NCBI GenBank assembly: GCA_035934995.1
Contig: DASYXI010000037.1
Span: forward strand, 1 to 64,000
Reading direction: 5' to 3'
DNA: 64,000 nt
From: REEB95 sp035934995
Lineage (GTDB): Bacteria; Pseudomonadota; Alphaproteobacteria; ATCC43930; CGMCC-115725
Under the pieces are notes generated by a model, which made no database searches, was not told where the DNA came from, and saw only the letters and a list, made by a program, of their open reading frames with translations. Positions 17,952-26,742 of the stretch are shown here, one piece after another (within the stretch, counting starts at the first letter, position 1; every line of letters starts with the position of its first letter). The position numbers and the translations under genes are program-made.

Positions 17952-19541
17952 TCAGTGTGCGGTGGTAGCGTGGAAGTCGTGCGCCAGCCGGACCGGATCG
18001 TTACCCAGCAGCCGGGCGTAGATCACCGGGTTTTCCAGCAAGTGACGCGCGACGCGAAGGTCGAGCGGATCGTGCTCCGGCGCAGGCGGGCAGGCGGCCC
18101 GCAATGCGGTCCAGCCGGCGTCGTCGAGCGCCTCACGCGCCTCGTTCAAAGTCGGACCCGGGCTTTTCGCCAGGATAACGCCGGCGTCGGCATTGTCGGC
18201 CAGGCCGGCGGTACAGACGGTCGGCACGACGCCGTGATGATGCAGGAAATAACCCTTCGGCGCGATCAAGCGCGCCCAGGTGACGGTCAGTTCGCCGTCG
18301 TTTGACGTGCGCAGCACCGTTTGCACCGTGCCCTTGCCGTAAGAGGACGTCCCGACCACGACGGCGCGGCCCGCATCCTGCAACGCCGAGGCGACGATTT
18401 CCGAGGCCGACGCCGAACCGCCGTTGACCAGAACCACGAGCGGCAAAGAATCCGCGTGGTGATCGGCAGGCGCGGCGAAATACTGGAAGCTTTCGGGATT
18501 GCGGCCGATGGTCGTCGCGATCGTGCCGCCGTCGAGGAACTGACTCGCGACGATCACCGACTGGTCGAGCAAGCCGCCGGGGTTGCCGCGCAAGTCGAGG
18601 ACAATTCCCTTCAGATGCCCACCCATTTCACGGTGCGCGCGCGCCAAGGCGTCGATGACGCCGTCGCCGGTCTGCTGATTGAAGCTCGCGACTGCAATCA
18701 CGGCCACGTCGCCACGCTCTTCGAGCGTGACGCTCGGCGGCACGAGGTGCGCGCGTTGCAGGGTCAGATTCAGCGGCTTGTCGAGCCCGGCCCGCTGGAT
18801 TCCCAAAACGACCGTGCTCAACGCCGGTCCGCGCAGGCGGCTGCGGAGCTGCGTCGGCGAGAGCGCGTTGGACGACACGCCGTCGAGCATGACAATGCGG
18901 TCGTTGATGTGGATGCCGGCACGCGCCGCCGGTGAGTCGGCCATCACGGCGGTGATGCGCGTCTCGGGTGCGTCGGCAAGGATGATGCCGATGCCGCCAT
19001 AACCGTCGCGGGCGGCACGCCACTCGCGAGCGACCGCCGGGCGCGCATAGTGCGAAAAGCGGTCGAGCGTCGCCAGCATGTGATCGATCAGCTCTTGTTC
19101 GAGCTTGTCAGGCGCGACCGCGGCGACCTTGGGCGAGGCGTCGCGCGCCGTCTGCACGAGCGTCGCGGTCAGCGTGCCCCAGGCGGCGGTGTCGAACGGC
19201 GCCGGCGCGTGTAGGCGCCAAATCTGGCTGCCCCGGTGCAGCGCAATGTCGTCGCCGTCGCGGTTCACCGTGATGTCGGGATCGACGCTCGTTAGGTCGC
19301 CGAGGGCGGCGAGCGAGAGGGCGTCGGCGCGCGTCGCGTCGACGTGATATTCGATGATGCTTTGATAGGTTTCGCTGAACAGCTCGGTCTCGCCGCTGTT
19401 GGCGAGCGGCGTAGGCTGGACGCCGCTGCCCGTCGGCTGAGCGGCGCAGGCGCAAAGCGCAAGGACCGAAAAAATCGCCGTTTTAGTGAGGACTCTCGGT
19501 ATACGAGCGATGTTTCGGCGAACGTCCCCCCGAGCAATCAT
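17952..19541 (-). CDS. S41-family (carboxyl-terminal processing type) protease, probable lipoprotein
   Basis: 529 residues. The N-terminus has a hydrophobic stretch ending LALCAC with a possible lipobox cysteine at Cys32. A PDZ domain lies at about 170-260 (GGIGIILADAP, INDRIVMLDGVSS). The S41 catalytic core follows, with LRGNPGG and the Ser/Lys dyad segments GGSASASEIVA and SSYGKGTVQT. Such proteases trim C-termini of periplasmic proteins. The active-site motifs are intact. The N-terminal 130 residues before the PDZ do not match anything I recognise. Confidence 0.88.
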   Translation of the reverse strand: MIARGDVRRNIARIPRVLTKTAIFSVLALCACAAQPTGSGVQPTPLANSGETELFSETYQSIIEYHVDATRADALSLAALGDLTSVDPDITVNRDGDDIALHRGSQIWRLHAPAPFDTAAWGTLTATLVQTARDASPKVAAVAPDKLEQELIDHMLATLDRFSHYARPAVAREWRAARDGYGGIGIILADAPETRITAVMADSPAARAGIHINDRIVMLDGVSSNALSPTQLRSRLRGPALSTVVLGIQRAGLDKPLNLTLQRAHLVPPSVTLEERGDVAVIAVASFNQQTGDGVIDALARAHREMGGHLKGIVLDLRGNPGGLLDQSVIVASQFLDGGTIATTIGRNPESFQYFAAPADHHADSLPLVVLVNGGSASASEIVASALQDAGRAVVVGTSSYGKGTVQTVLRTSNDGELTVTWARLIAPKGYFLHHHGVVPTVCTAGLADNADAGVILAKSPGPTLNEAREALDDAGWTALRAACPPAPEHDPLDLRVARHLLENPVIYARLLGNDPVRLAHDFHATTAH

Positions 19542-19672
19542 GGTTGGCTGAAATTAATGTTTCCCCACCGCGGCCATTTTTGCCTTCGGCGCGTGCCGGT
19601 TGCAAGAAGATAGAGGGTTAATGGCCGCCGCCGGAAACCTTACTGCGGCGCTTTACGTCGAACGAACTGAGG

Positions 19673-21766
19673 TTAACGGCGCGGCCGTCTCGGCGGCGCT
19701 TGGCGGCGCGGCGAGTCCTCGGTCAGGGCGAAGAGCAGGCTGCCGGTGACCGTGTCGGCTTCGGCCAATCGGACTCGCACCGGATCGCCCAAAACGTATG
19801 TCCGGCCCGAGCGGCGGCCCTTGAGACTGTGGTGGGCTTCGTCGTGGATGTAATAGTCGCCGGGCAACGTGCGGATCGGGATCAGGCCGTCCGCGCCGGT
19901 TTCATCGAGCGTGATGAACAGGCCGGCGCGGGTGACACCGTTAATGCGGGCGGCGAACTCGGCGCCGACTCGCTCGGCGAGGAAGGCCGCGGTGTAGCGA
20001 TCGGCGGCGCTGCGCTCGGCGGCCGCAGCGCGCCGTTCGGTCATCGAAATGTGCGTACCGATGGCTTTGAAGTCGTCGGCCGGCTGCGGCAGCCCGTCAC
20101 GGCCGAAATGATGGCCGGAAATCAGCGCGCGGTGGACGAGAAGATCGGCATAGCGCCGGATCGGCGACGTGAAGTGCGCGTAACGCCGCAATGACAGGCC
20201 GAAATGGCCGAGATTCTCGGGACTGTATTCGGCCTGCGCCTGACTGCGCAGCACCAGCGCATTCGCCAGTCGCTCGTAGGGCGTGCCTTTGGCGCGCCGC
20301 AGAATGGCGTTGAAATGTTGCGGCCGCACCACTTGGCCGCGGGCGAGGGTGAGGCCGTGGATGCCGATGCCGTCGAGAAAGCGCGCGAGCGCCGCGAGCC
20401 TTTCCGGGTCCGGCGAGTCGTGCACGCGGTACATGCACGGTTGCTTCAGCCGTTCCAAGGTCTCGGCGGCCGCCACGTTGGCCGCGATCATGAGTTCTTC
20501 AATCAGCTTGTGGCTGTCGAGGCGGTCGCGCGGCTCGATCCGCGCGATGCGGCCGGAGGGGTCGAGCAAGATCCGTCGCTCGGGAATGTCGAGGTCGAGC
20601 GTGCCGCGCGCCGCGCGTGCGCGTTCGAGCGCACGATAGACGCCGTAGAGCGGCTTCAGGACGCGATCGAGCAGGGGCGTCGTCTTCTCGTTCGGCCGGC
20701 CGTCGACCGCCGCCTGTGCTTCCTCATAGGTCAGTCGCGCGGCGGAACGCATCAGTCCGCGGCGGAATTGGTGCCGTGTTAATTGTCCGTCGGCGTCGAT
20801 CCACAGATCGACTGCCATGCAGGCACGGTCGACACCAGACTTGAGCGAGCAGAGCTCGTTCGACAGTGCTTCGGGCAGCATCGGCACGACGCGATCCGGG
20901 AAATAGACCGAGTTGCCGCGGTCGCGCGCCGCGGCATCAAGTGCATCGCCAGCGCGGACATAGTGCGCCACGTCGGCGATGGCGACGAGCGCGTGCCAGC
21001 CGCCGTCACGTTCGGGATCGGGCGCGGCCCAGACGGCGTCGTCGAAATCGCGCGCGTCAGCGCCGTCGATCGTCACCAGCGGCACGTTGCGCAGGTCGGC
21101 GCGATTTCCCAGCGCGACGGGTTTGGCCGCGTCGGCGATATCGAGCGCAGCCTTGGGGAAGGGGACCGGAATGCTGTGGCTGTGGATGGCGATGACGCTG
21201 AACGCGCGCGGATTGGCGCTGTCGCCGATGCGTTCGACAATCCGCGCGGCGGGCAATCCCATTCCGGGCTGGCCGAGCAGTTCGGCGACGACGATTTCAC
21301 CCGCCGTGGCGCCTTTCGCGTCCGAAGCGGCGACCCGGAACTCGGTGCGAAGTTTGCGGTCGGTCGGCTCGATCCGCCCGCCTTCACGGCCGACGCGATA
21401 GATGCCGATGACCCGATCGGGCGCGCCGCCGACCGCGCGCAGGATCCGTGCTTCGTACGTATTGTCTTCGGTGCGGCTGAAACGGGCCACGGCGCGTTCG
21501 CCGACGCCCAGCGCCGGTGCACCGCGCTCGGCAATCACGACGATGTCCGGCGTTTCGCCAGCCACGCCGATCGCACGGCCCTGCATTTCGCCGTCTAGGT
21601 CGACGCCGGTGACTTCGACAATGCCGATTTCGGGCAAAACGCCACGCGGCCCGCGCCCGCCGCCGCGCGGACGACGGTCATTCCGCTGCGGCGGCCTGTT
21701 TCTTCTTCGCTGATGTCTTCGCTTCACGTGGGGCTTTCGTTGTGCGGCCGCGACTGCGTCCGCCAC
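19673..21766 (-). CDS. rnr: Ribonuclease R, short form lacking the N-terminal winged-helix domain
   Basis: 697 residues. A 3'-5' exoribonuclease for structured RNA. A basic N-terminal tail (about 1-40) is followed by the OB/cold-shock region (LPEIGIVEVTG onward), the RNB catalytic domain with the Asp cluster IDGADARDFDDAVW near 235-245, and a C-terminal S1 domain (ARINGVTRAGLFITL) with a basic tail. Family members of about 750-800 residues carry a helix-turn-helix before the first OB fold; here it is absent and the GTG start at 21766 lies inside the end of topA, an overlap of 89 bp. An alternative is a start further in, which would remove only the basic tail. Confidence 0.85.
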   Translation of the reverse strand: MADAVAAAQRKPHVKRRHQRRRNRPPQRNDRRPRGGGRGPRGVLPEIGIVEVTGVDLDGEMQGRAIGVAGETPDIVVIAERGAPALGVGERAVARFSRTEDNTYEARILRAVGGAPDRVIGIYRVGREGGRIEPTDRKLRTEFRVAASDAKGATAGEIVVAELLGQPGMGLPAARIVERIGDSANPRAFSVIAIHSHSIPVPFPKAALDIADAAKPVALGNRADLRNVPLVTIDGADARDFDDAVWAAPDPERDGGWHALVAIADVAHYVRAGDALDAAARDRGNSVYFPDRVVPMLPEALSNELCSLKSGVDRACMAVDLWIDADGQLTRHQFRRGLMRSAARLTYEEAQAAVDGRPNEKTTPLLDRVLKPLYGVYRALERARAARGTLDLDIPERRILLDPSGRIARIEPRDRLDSHKLIEELMIAANVAAAETLERLKQPCMYRVHDSPDPERLAALARFLDGIGIHGLTLARGQVVRPQHFNAILRRAKGTPYERLANALVLRSQAQAEYSPENLGHFGLSLRRYAHFTSPIRRYADLLVHRALISGHHFGRDGLPQPADDFKAIGTHISMTERRAAAAERSAADRYTAAFLAERVGAEFAARINGVTRAGLFITLDETGADGLIPIRTLPGDYYIHDEAHHSLKGRRSGRTYVLGDPVRVRLAEADTVTGSLLFALTEDSPRRQAPPRRPRR

Positions 21767-24329
21767 GGCGGCCGCCGGCGCGCGCTGCGCGCTCCGCTAG
21801 GAGCTCGACGGCGCGGTCCATGGTCAGTTCCTCGAGCGCCATCCCGCCTGGCAGCGTCGCGTTGATGCCGTCGTGGCTGACATAGGCGCCGTACTTGCCG
21901 TTGAAAATCTTCACCGGGCCGCCGGCCGACGGGTGGTCACCCAGCACCTTGATCGGTTCGGGCGCGCCGCGTCGGAACTTGCGCGGCTCGGCCAGCAGGC
22001 TGACCGCGCGATTGAGTCCGACCGTCAGGACGTCGTCGTCCGCGGTCAGCGATTTGTAGATTTTGCCGTGCCGGATATACGGGCCGAAGCGTCCGACGCC
22101 GGCGACGATCATCTCGCCGTCTTCTGGATGCGGTCCGACTTCGCGCGGCAGCGCCAGCAGCTTGAGCGCCTTTTCGAGGTCAATGTCGGCCGGCGAGACG
22201 CCCTTGGGCAGCGACGCGCGTTTGGGCTTTTCGACCGGCGGCGTGTCAGATTTCTTGGCGCGCTTGCCTTTCTCGCGCGGCGGCTTCGGTGGCGTCTCGC
22301 CCAGTTGCACGTAGGGCCCGTACGGGCCCTTTTTGAGCGCGACGACCAACCCGGTCTTGGGATCGGTGCCGAGTTCGCGCGGCTCCGCAGCGGCGCCATT
22401 CTCGCCGTTTTCAAAGCCCAGGGCGCGCGTGTAACGGCACTCGGGATAGCGCGAACAGCCGATAAAGGCGCCAAAGCGTCCGAGCTTGAGGCCGAGCCGG
22501 CCTTGTTTGCACACCGGACATAGACGCGCATCGCTGCCGTCAGGCCGCTCCGGAAAGAAATGACGGCCGAGCTCCTCGTCGAGCGTGTCGATGACCTGGG
22601 TGATGTTGAGATCCTTGGTGCCGGCGACGGCGGCCGAGAAATCCGTCCAGAAATCCTCCAGCACCTTCTTCCAGTCGATACGGCCACCGGAAATATCGTC
22701 CAGCTTGTTCTCGAGATCGGCGGTGAAATCGTATTCGACGTAGCGCTCGAAGAATTCCATCAGGAACGCAGTGACGAGGCGGCCGCGGTCTTCGGGAATT
22801 AGCCGCTTCTTGTCGAGCTGGACGTATTTGCGGTCTTGCAGCACCTGCATGGTCGATGCGTAGGTCGACGGCCGGCCGATGCCGAGCTCTTCGAGCTTTT
22901 TCACCAGGCTCGCTTCGGTGTAACGCGGTGGCGGCTGCGTGAAGTGCTGCTGCGGGTCGACTTTATCGCGGGTCAGCGCATCGCGTTCATTGAGCGCGGG
23001 CAAGCGCCGATTCTCCTCGTCGCCTTCCGGATCGTCGGAGTCTTCCGTGTAAAGCGTGAGGAAGCCATCGAACACCACGGTCGAGCCGGTGGCGCGCAGC
23101 ACGACCGAATTGTCGGCCGGTGCGATGTCCACGGCGACTTGGTCGATGTTTGCCGACGACATCTGGCTCGCGACTGCGCGCTTCCATACCAGTTCATAAA
23201 GCCGGCGTTCGTCGGAATCGAGATGGCCGGGCAAGCTCTCGGGGCGGCGGTGCATATCGGTCGGCCGGATCGCCTCGTGCGCTTCTTGCGCGTTTTTGGC
23301 GGCGTTCCGGTAAATGCGCGCCTCGTCCGGCCGGTATTGCGGGCCGTACTGCTCGGCGATCATTTCACGCGCCGCGGCGATCGCTTCGTTCGACAGCGAG
23401 ACACCGTCGGTTCGCATGTAGGTGATGAGGCCGACGGTTTCGCCGCCGATGTCGACGCCTTCGTAAAGCCGTTGCGCCGTGCGCATGGTGCGCGACGCGC
23501 CAAGGCCAAGCTTGCGCGACGCTTCCTGCTGCAACGTCGACGTCGTGAACGGCGGCGGCGGATTGCGGCGGATCTGCTTCTTTTCGACCGCGGCGACGGC
23601 GTAGTCGATGTGCTTCAAGATCGCGTCGGCGGCGGCGCGCGCTTGCTGTTCGTTGGCGAGATCGAATTTGTCGAGCTTCTGGCCGTTGAGATGGGTCAGG
23701 CGCGCGGTGAAGCGCTCGCCGCCGCGGGTCTGGAAATCGACCTCGATCGACCAGTATTCGCGCGGCTTGAAGGCCTCGATTTCGGCTTCGCGCTCGCAGA
23801 TCAGGCGCAAGGCGACCGATTGCACGCGGCCGGCCGAGCGGCTGCCCGGCAGCTTGCGCCACAGCACCGGCGACAGCGTAAAGCCGACGAGGTAGTCGAG
23901 TGCGCGCCGCGCCATGTAGGCATCGATCAGCTCGCGGTCCAATTCTCGCGGATGCTTGAACGCTTCCTGCACCGCCGACTTGGTGACTTCGTTGAACACC
24001 ACGCGCTTGACGTCGACACCCTGCAGCGCCTTGCGCTGCCGCAGGATCTCCTGCACGTGCCACGAGATCGCTTCGCCTTCGCGATCCGGGTCGGTGGCGA
24101 GGTAAAGCCGTTCGGCGCCTTTGACGGCGGTGGCGATCTCCTTCAGCCGCTTGTCGGCGCGGTGATCGACCTCCCACGACATGGCGAAATTTTCATTGGG
24201 GCGCACCGAGCCGTCTTTCGCCGGCAGGTCGCGCACGTGTCCGTAGCTCGCCAGGACCTTGAAATCCTTGCCGAGGTACTTGTTGATGGTCTTCGCCTTT
24301 GCAGGCGATTCAACGATGACGACGTTCAT
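21678..24329 (-). CDS. topA: DNA topoisomerase I (type IA)
   Basis: 883 residues. Relaxes negative supercoils by passing a strand through a transient 5'-phosphotyrosine break. The Toprim domain is at 1-115 (VIVESPAKAKTINKYLG, LATDPDREGEAISWHV), and the active-site tyrosine is Tyr304 in GLITYMRTDGVS. One C4 zinc-finger repeat is seen near 605-635 (CPVCKQGR through CSRYPEC), followed by further topoisomerase C-terminal repeats without cysteines and a Lys/Arg/Ala-rich tail. The 3' end overlaps rnr. It lies downstream of the interrupted dprA, so transposon insertion may have altered its transcription. Confidence 0.95.
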   Translation of the reverse strand: MNVVIVESPAKAKTINKYLGKDFKVLASYGHVRDLPAKDGSVRPNENFAMSWEVDHRADKRLKEIATAVKGAERLYLATDPDREGEAISWHVQEILRQRKALQGVDVKRVVFNEVTKSAVQEAFKHPRELDRELIDAYMARRALDYLVGFTLSPVLWRKLPGSRSAGRVQSVALRLICEREAEIEAFKPREYWSIEVDFQTRGGERFTARLTHLNGQKLDKFDLANEQQARAAADAILKHIDYAVAAVEKKQIRRNPPPPFTTSTLQQEASRKLGLGASRTMRTAQRLYEGVDIGGETVGLITYMRTDGVSLSNEAIAAAREMIAEQYGPQYRPDEARIYRNAAKNAQEAHEAIRPTDMHRRPESLPGHLDSDERRLYELVWKRAVASQMSSANIDQVAVDIAPADNSVVLRATGSTVVFDGFLTLYTEDSDDPEGDEENRRLPALNERDALTRDKVDPQQHFTQPPPRYTEASLVKKLEELGIGRPSTYASTMQVLQDRKYVQLDKKRLIPEDRGRLVTAFLMEFFERYVEYDFTADLENKLDDISGGRIDWKKVLEDFWTDFSAAVAGTKDLNITQVIDTLDEELGRHFFPERPDGSDARLCPVCKQGRLGLKLGRFGAFIGCSRYPECRYTRALGFENGENGAAAEPRELGTDPKTGLVVALKKGPYGPYVQLGETPPKPPREKGKRAKKSDTPPVEKPKRASLPKGVSPADIDLEKALKLLALPREVGPHPEDGEMIVAGVGRFGPYIRHGKIYKSLTADDDVLTVGLNRAVSLLAEPRKFRRGAPEPIKVLGDHPSAGGPVKIFNGKYGAYVSHDGINATLPGGMALEELTMDRAVELLAERAARAGGRRGGRSRGRTTKAPREAKTSAKKKQAAAAE

Positions 24330-24380
24330 GGTTCCGCCGCGCGGTGGAGTCCGAAGCCCGTGAAATAGGGTGATTTATGG

Positions 24381-25427
24381 TTAAAGCAAGGTTAATGCGT
24401 TCCCCGGCTGGCGCGCGACTCGGCCTGCAAGCTCAAGTTCGAGCACAATTGTGAGGATCACGGCGGGCGACATTTGGCACTGCCGGAGCAATTCGTCAAC
24501 CGGCAACGGTGTCGGCGACAGCAAACCGAGTACGATTTGGCGCGCTTCGGCCAGGTCTTTTGCGCCGATTTCTGCGGCTGGCGCGGCCGAAAACACGGCG
24601 CGATGTTGCTCGGCGAGCGGCGTGCCGCGCTGGGGCCCTAGCTCGCGCAGGATGTCGTCGGCGCTCTCGACCATGGTCGCGCCGGCCCGAATCAGTCGGT
24701 TGGTGCCTTTGCAGCGCGGATCGAGCGGCGAGCCGGGCACCGCAAAGACCTCGCGGCCCTGTTCAAGTGCGAAGCGCGCGGTGATCAGCGAGCCGGAGCG
24801 CTCCGCCGCTTCGATCACCAGAACGCCGAGCGAGATGCCCGAGATGATGCGGTTGCGACGCGGGAAATGCCGCGCCTGCGGTACGGTGCTGACGGGCATC
24901 TCGGCGACGAGCACACCGCGCTCGGCGATCGCCTCGTGCAGGCGCCGGTTCTCTTCCGGATAGACCGTGTCGATGCCGCCGGCGAGCACCGCCAGAGTGC
25001 CGCTGTCGAGCGCACCTTCATGCGCGGCCGCGTCGATGCCGCGCGCGAGCCCAGAGACCACCAACAAACCCGCCGCGCCAAGTTGCGCCGCTATGTCGCG
25101 CGCGAAACGCCGGCCATTGGCGGACGCATTGCGCGCACCCACCACGGCGATCGCCTGTTGCATCGCCAGGTCGATTTTGCCGCGGACGGTCAGCAGCGGC
25201 GGCGCGTCGTCGATCGCGGCAAGCGCCGCCGGGTAATCCGGCTCACTGTGGGCGATGAGACGCGCGCCGAGACGCGCGACCGCTTCGATCTCGCGTTCGG
25301 CTGTTTCGGTCGGACAGATCGTCAACGGCTTGGCCCGCCCGCCGCGGCGGGCGATATCGGGTAACGCTTCGAGCGCCGCGGTCGCACTGCCGAACCGGGC
25401 TACCAGTTGGTGGAAGGTGACCGGGCC
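24381..25427 (-). pseudogene. dprA: dprA, 3' part (split by a transposon)
   Basis: Carries most of DprA, the single-stranded-DNA-binding RecA loader of natural transformation. The Rossmann-fold core is intact (VVGARNASANGRRFARD, GLARGIDAAAHEGAL, PRRNRIISGIS, RCKGTNRLIRAGA) and the C-terminal winged-helix DML1-like domain ends at 24381. The coding sequence runs open up to the transposon edge (FHQLVARFGSATAALEALPD is readable there) but has no ATG of its own; a TTG at 25325 could start a 314-residue product with no clear ribosome site. Joining to the 5' part gives about 372 residues, normal DprA length. Confidence 0.88.
25420..25427 (+). repeat. Target-site duplication, left copy
   Basis: ACCGGGCC immediately outside the left inverted repeat, repeated at 28607-28614. 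An 8-bp duplication is the known habit of IS1595-family elements. Removing the element and one copy restores the dprA reading frame across the joint. Confidence 0.9.
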
Positions 25428-25452
25428 CGGTATTATGTAGCACTCGCCACAA
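25428..25452 (+). repeat. Left terminal inverted repeat (25 bp) of the transposon
   Basis: Begins CGGTATTATGTAGCACTCGC and continues CACAA; identical to the reverse complement of 28582-28606 over all 25 positions, then diverges. Confidence 0.95.
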
Positions 25453-25525
25453 GCCGAATCTTAAATGCGATTCCGGCGCACCAATTTAAATGTGCGCCAT
25501 GATTGCTCGTGTTTATGCAATTGCT

Positions 25526-26383
25526 TTAGGTAGCGTTGTTGCCATCTTCGGGCCAGCCGTACCACAGGGCGGCCACCATGCCATTTCCATTATAGGCTTG
25601 CTGGAAAGTCAGACCAGGAACAGTACATTCGAGAGAGGCGCAGAATCTCGTTTCACGATTTTCCTCAAATGCGTCTTCGTAAGTAATAAGGCCATATACG
25701 TAAAGCCTATGTGTACTGGCCTGAATTTGGGTCATTTGAAAATCAGTGATGGGATTAACGCTCTGCGCTGCGAACAGCGAATGCCCTTGCGGGTGGATTA
25801 CCGTACGGGAAACTACAGCAGGAGCTGGCAGTTGGGGCATTTGCCATCCGTGTGGCAATGGAAATGGCAATACGTCAACAATTGCCCGAACTTCTACCCG
25901 ATAGGCAGGCGTTTTGCCGACGTTCAGATTTTGAATCCAAACACCGACCTGTGTGTTTGGCGTCAAATTTTGCATTGCCGCTGGCGGCCCTACTACAGGG
26001 TGAAGGGGGGCAGGTCGGACGGAGATATAAGCGCGCAATTCGTGTTCAGCGGTTTCGTCCATTCGCTTAATGGTTTGCCCCAAACGCTTGGCCTGCAAAC
26101 CGAAGACGCAGAGTTGCATGATGGCAACTCCGACGAGCACCCAAGTCGCGCGAACCAACCACCAATTGGCGTCAAGTTGGCTTTGTTCTTGAGTGGATAC
26201 CTTGGCGGCGGCGGCGTCGCTTTCTGGGGTTTGCACTATTTTGACTGTAAGAGGAAATTTGTCGGTGCCGCGTTGATCGTCACTGGCTCCGTTGCTGTTT
26301 TGGGTGGCTGCATACAATGGCTGACCTGGTAACTGCCAAATGACAAATGCGCAAATAAAGATGGCAATAAGTAAACGCGACAT
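25526..26383 (-). CDS. Transposon passenger: membrane protein of unknown function
   Basis: 285 residues. An N-terminal hydrophobic segment (about 2-24, signal-like, ending near LYA) and a second TM at about 81-103 flank a short polar region, followed by a predicted cytoplasmic or periplasmic beta-rich domain (RAYISVRPAPLHPVV, then WIQNLNVGKTPAYRVEV). The strong ribosome site GGGAGG 7 bases upstream supports the ATG at 26383. Proteins with this AYISV...NxGxTPA pattern occur widely as hypothetical proteins; no function can be given. Being inside the inverted repeats marks it as cargo. It lies 33 nt downstream of the DUF6471-like gene, likely in one transcript. Confidence 0.65.
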   Translation of the reverse strand: MSRLLIAIFICAFVIWQLPGQPLYAATQNSNGASDDQRGTDKFPLTVKIVQTPESDAAAAKVSTQEQSQLDANWWLVRATWVLVGVAIMQLCVFGLQAKRLGQTIKRMDETAEHELRAYISVRPAPLHPVVGPPAAMQNLTPNTQVGVWIQNLNVGKTPAYRVEVRAIVDVLPFPLPHGWQMPQLPAPAVVSRTVIHPQGHSLFAAQSVNPITDFQMTQIQASTHRLYVYGLITYEDAFEENRETRFCASLECTVPGLTFQQAYNGNGMVAALWYGWPEDGNNAT

Positions 26384-26416
26384 AGTCAGCCTCCCAGCCA
26401 ACTGTTACGGGCGATC

Positions 26417-26659
26417 TTACACGTCCCCGAGATTGATCGCCTCTAGGCCGATGGCGGCTGCACACGCCAGCATGAATGTCGCCGGAAACGTCCCCCGTTT
26501 CAGCTTGGCTTTGATCGAATCGACGGTCTCGTGCGGGTGGCCATGTTTTTTGAGGCGTTCGGCCAATTCTTCGTATGTCACGTCGGCGCGCTTCAGCTCC
26601 GCCTTGATAAAGCGGGCCGTGCGTTCGGCTAATTCGGCCTCGGACTTGGCTAAGCCCAT
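26417..26659 (-). CDS. Transposon passenger: small DUF6471-like protein, candidate repressor
   Basis: 80 residues, mostly helical: AELAERTARFIKAELKRADV then TYEELAERLKKHG, SIKAKLKRGTFPATFMLACAAAIG. The pattern of short helices with an LxERL...SIxxKLxRG core resembles a helix-turn-helix-type fold and is what I recall as DUF6471, which is often found in IS1595-type elements. The ATG at 26659 is chosen because it falls about 18 nt after the predicted transcription start; an ATG at 26743 would overlap the operators and is unlikely. No Shine-Dalgarno is seen. The operator-like boxes in front of it suggest autoregulation (inference). Confidence 0.65.
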   Translation of the reverse strand: MGLAKSEAELAERTARFIKAELKRADVTYEELAERLKKHGHPHETVDSIKAKLKRGTFPATFMLACAAAIGLEAINLGDV

Positions 26660-26661
26660 TG

Positions 26662-26740
26662 GTGTCGTATCTGACTTTAAGAGATCATATCTGACACTAT
26701 TCCGGTTGACAAGGGCGGCTGTAGGTGTCATATCTGACAC
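26662..26740. promoter_or_regulatory. Bidirectional promoter with three TATCTGAC operator-like boxes
   Basis: TATCTGAC occurs at 26668-26675, 26688-26695 and 26731-26738, all in the same orientation; the third is inside a dyad GTGTCA-TATC-TGACAC (26725-26740). Leftward promoter for the DUF6471-like gene: TTGTCA (complement of 26707-26712), 17-bp spacer, TATGAT (complement of 26684-26689). Rightward promoter for the transposase: TTGACA at 26706-26711, with the -10 region falling on the third box near 26729-26736. The two -35 elements share the same bases. Boxes 2 and 3 sit on the two -10 elements, as expected for a repressor. Confidence 0.6.
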
Positions 26741-26742
26741 CA

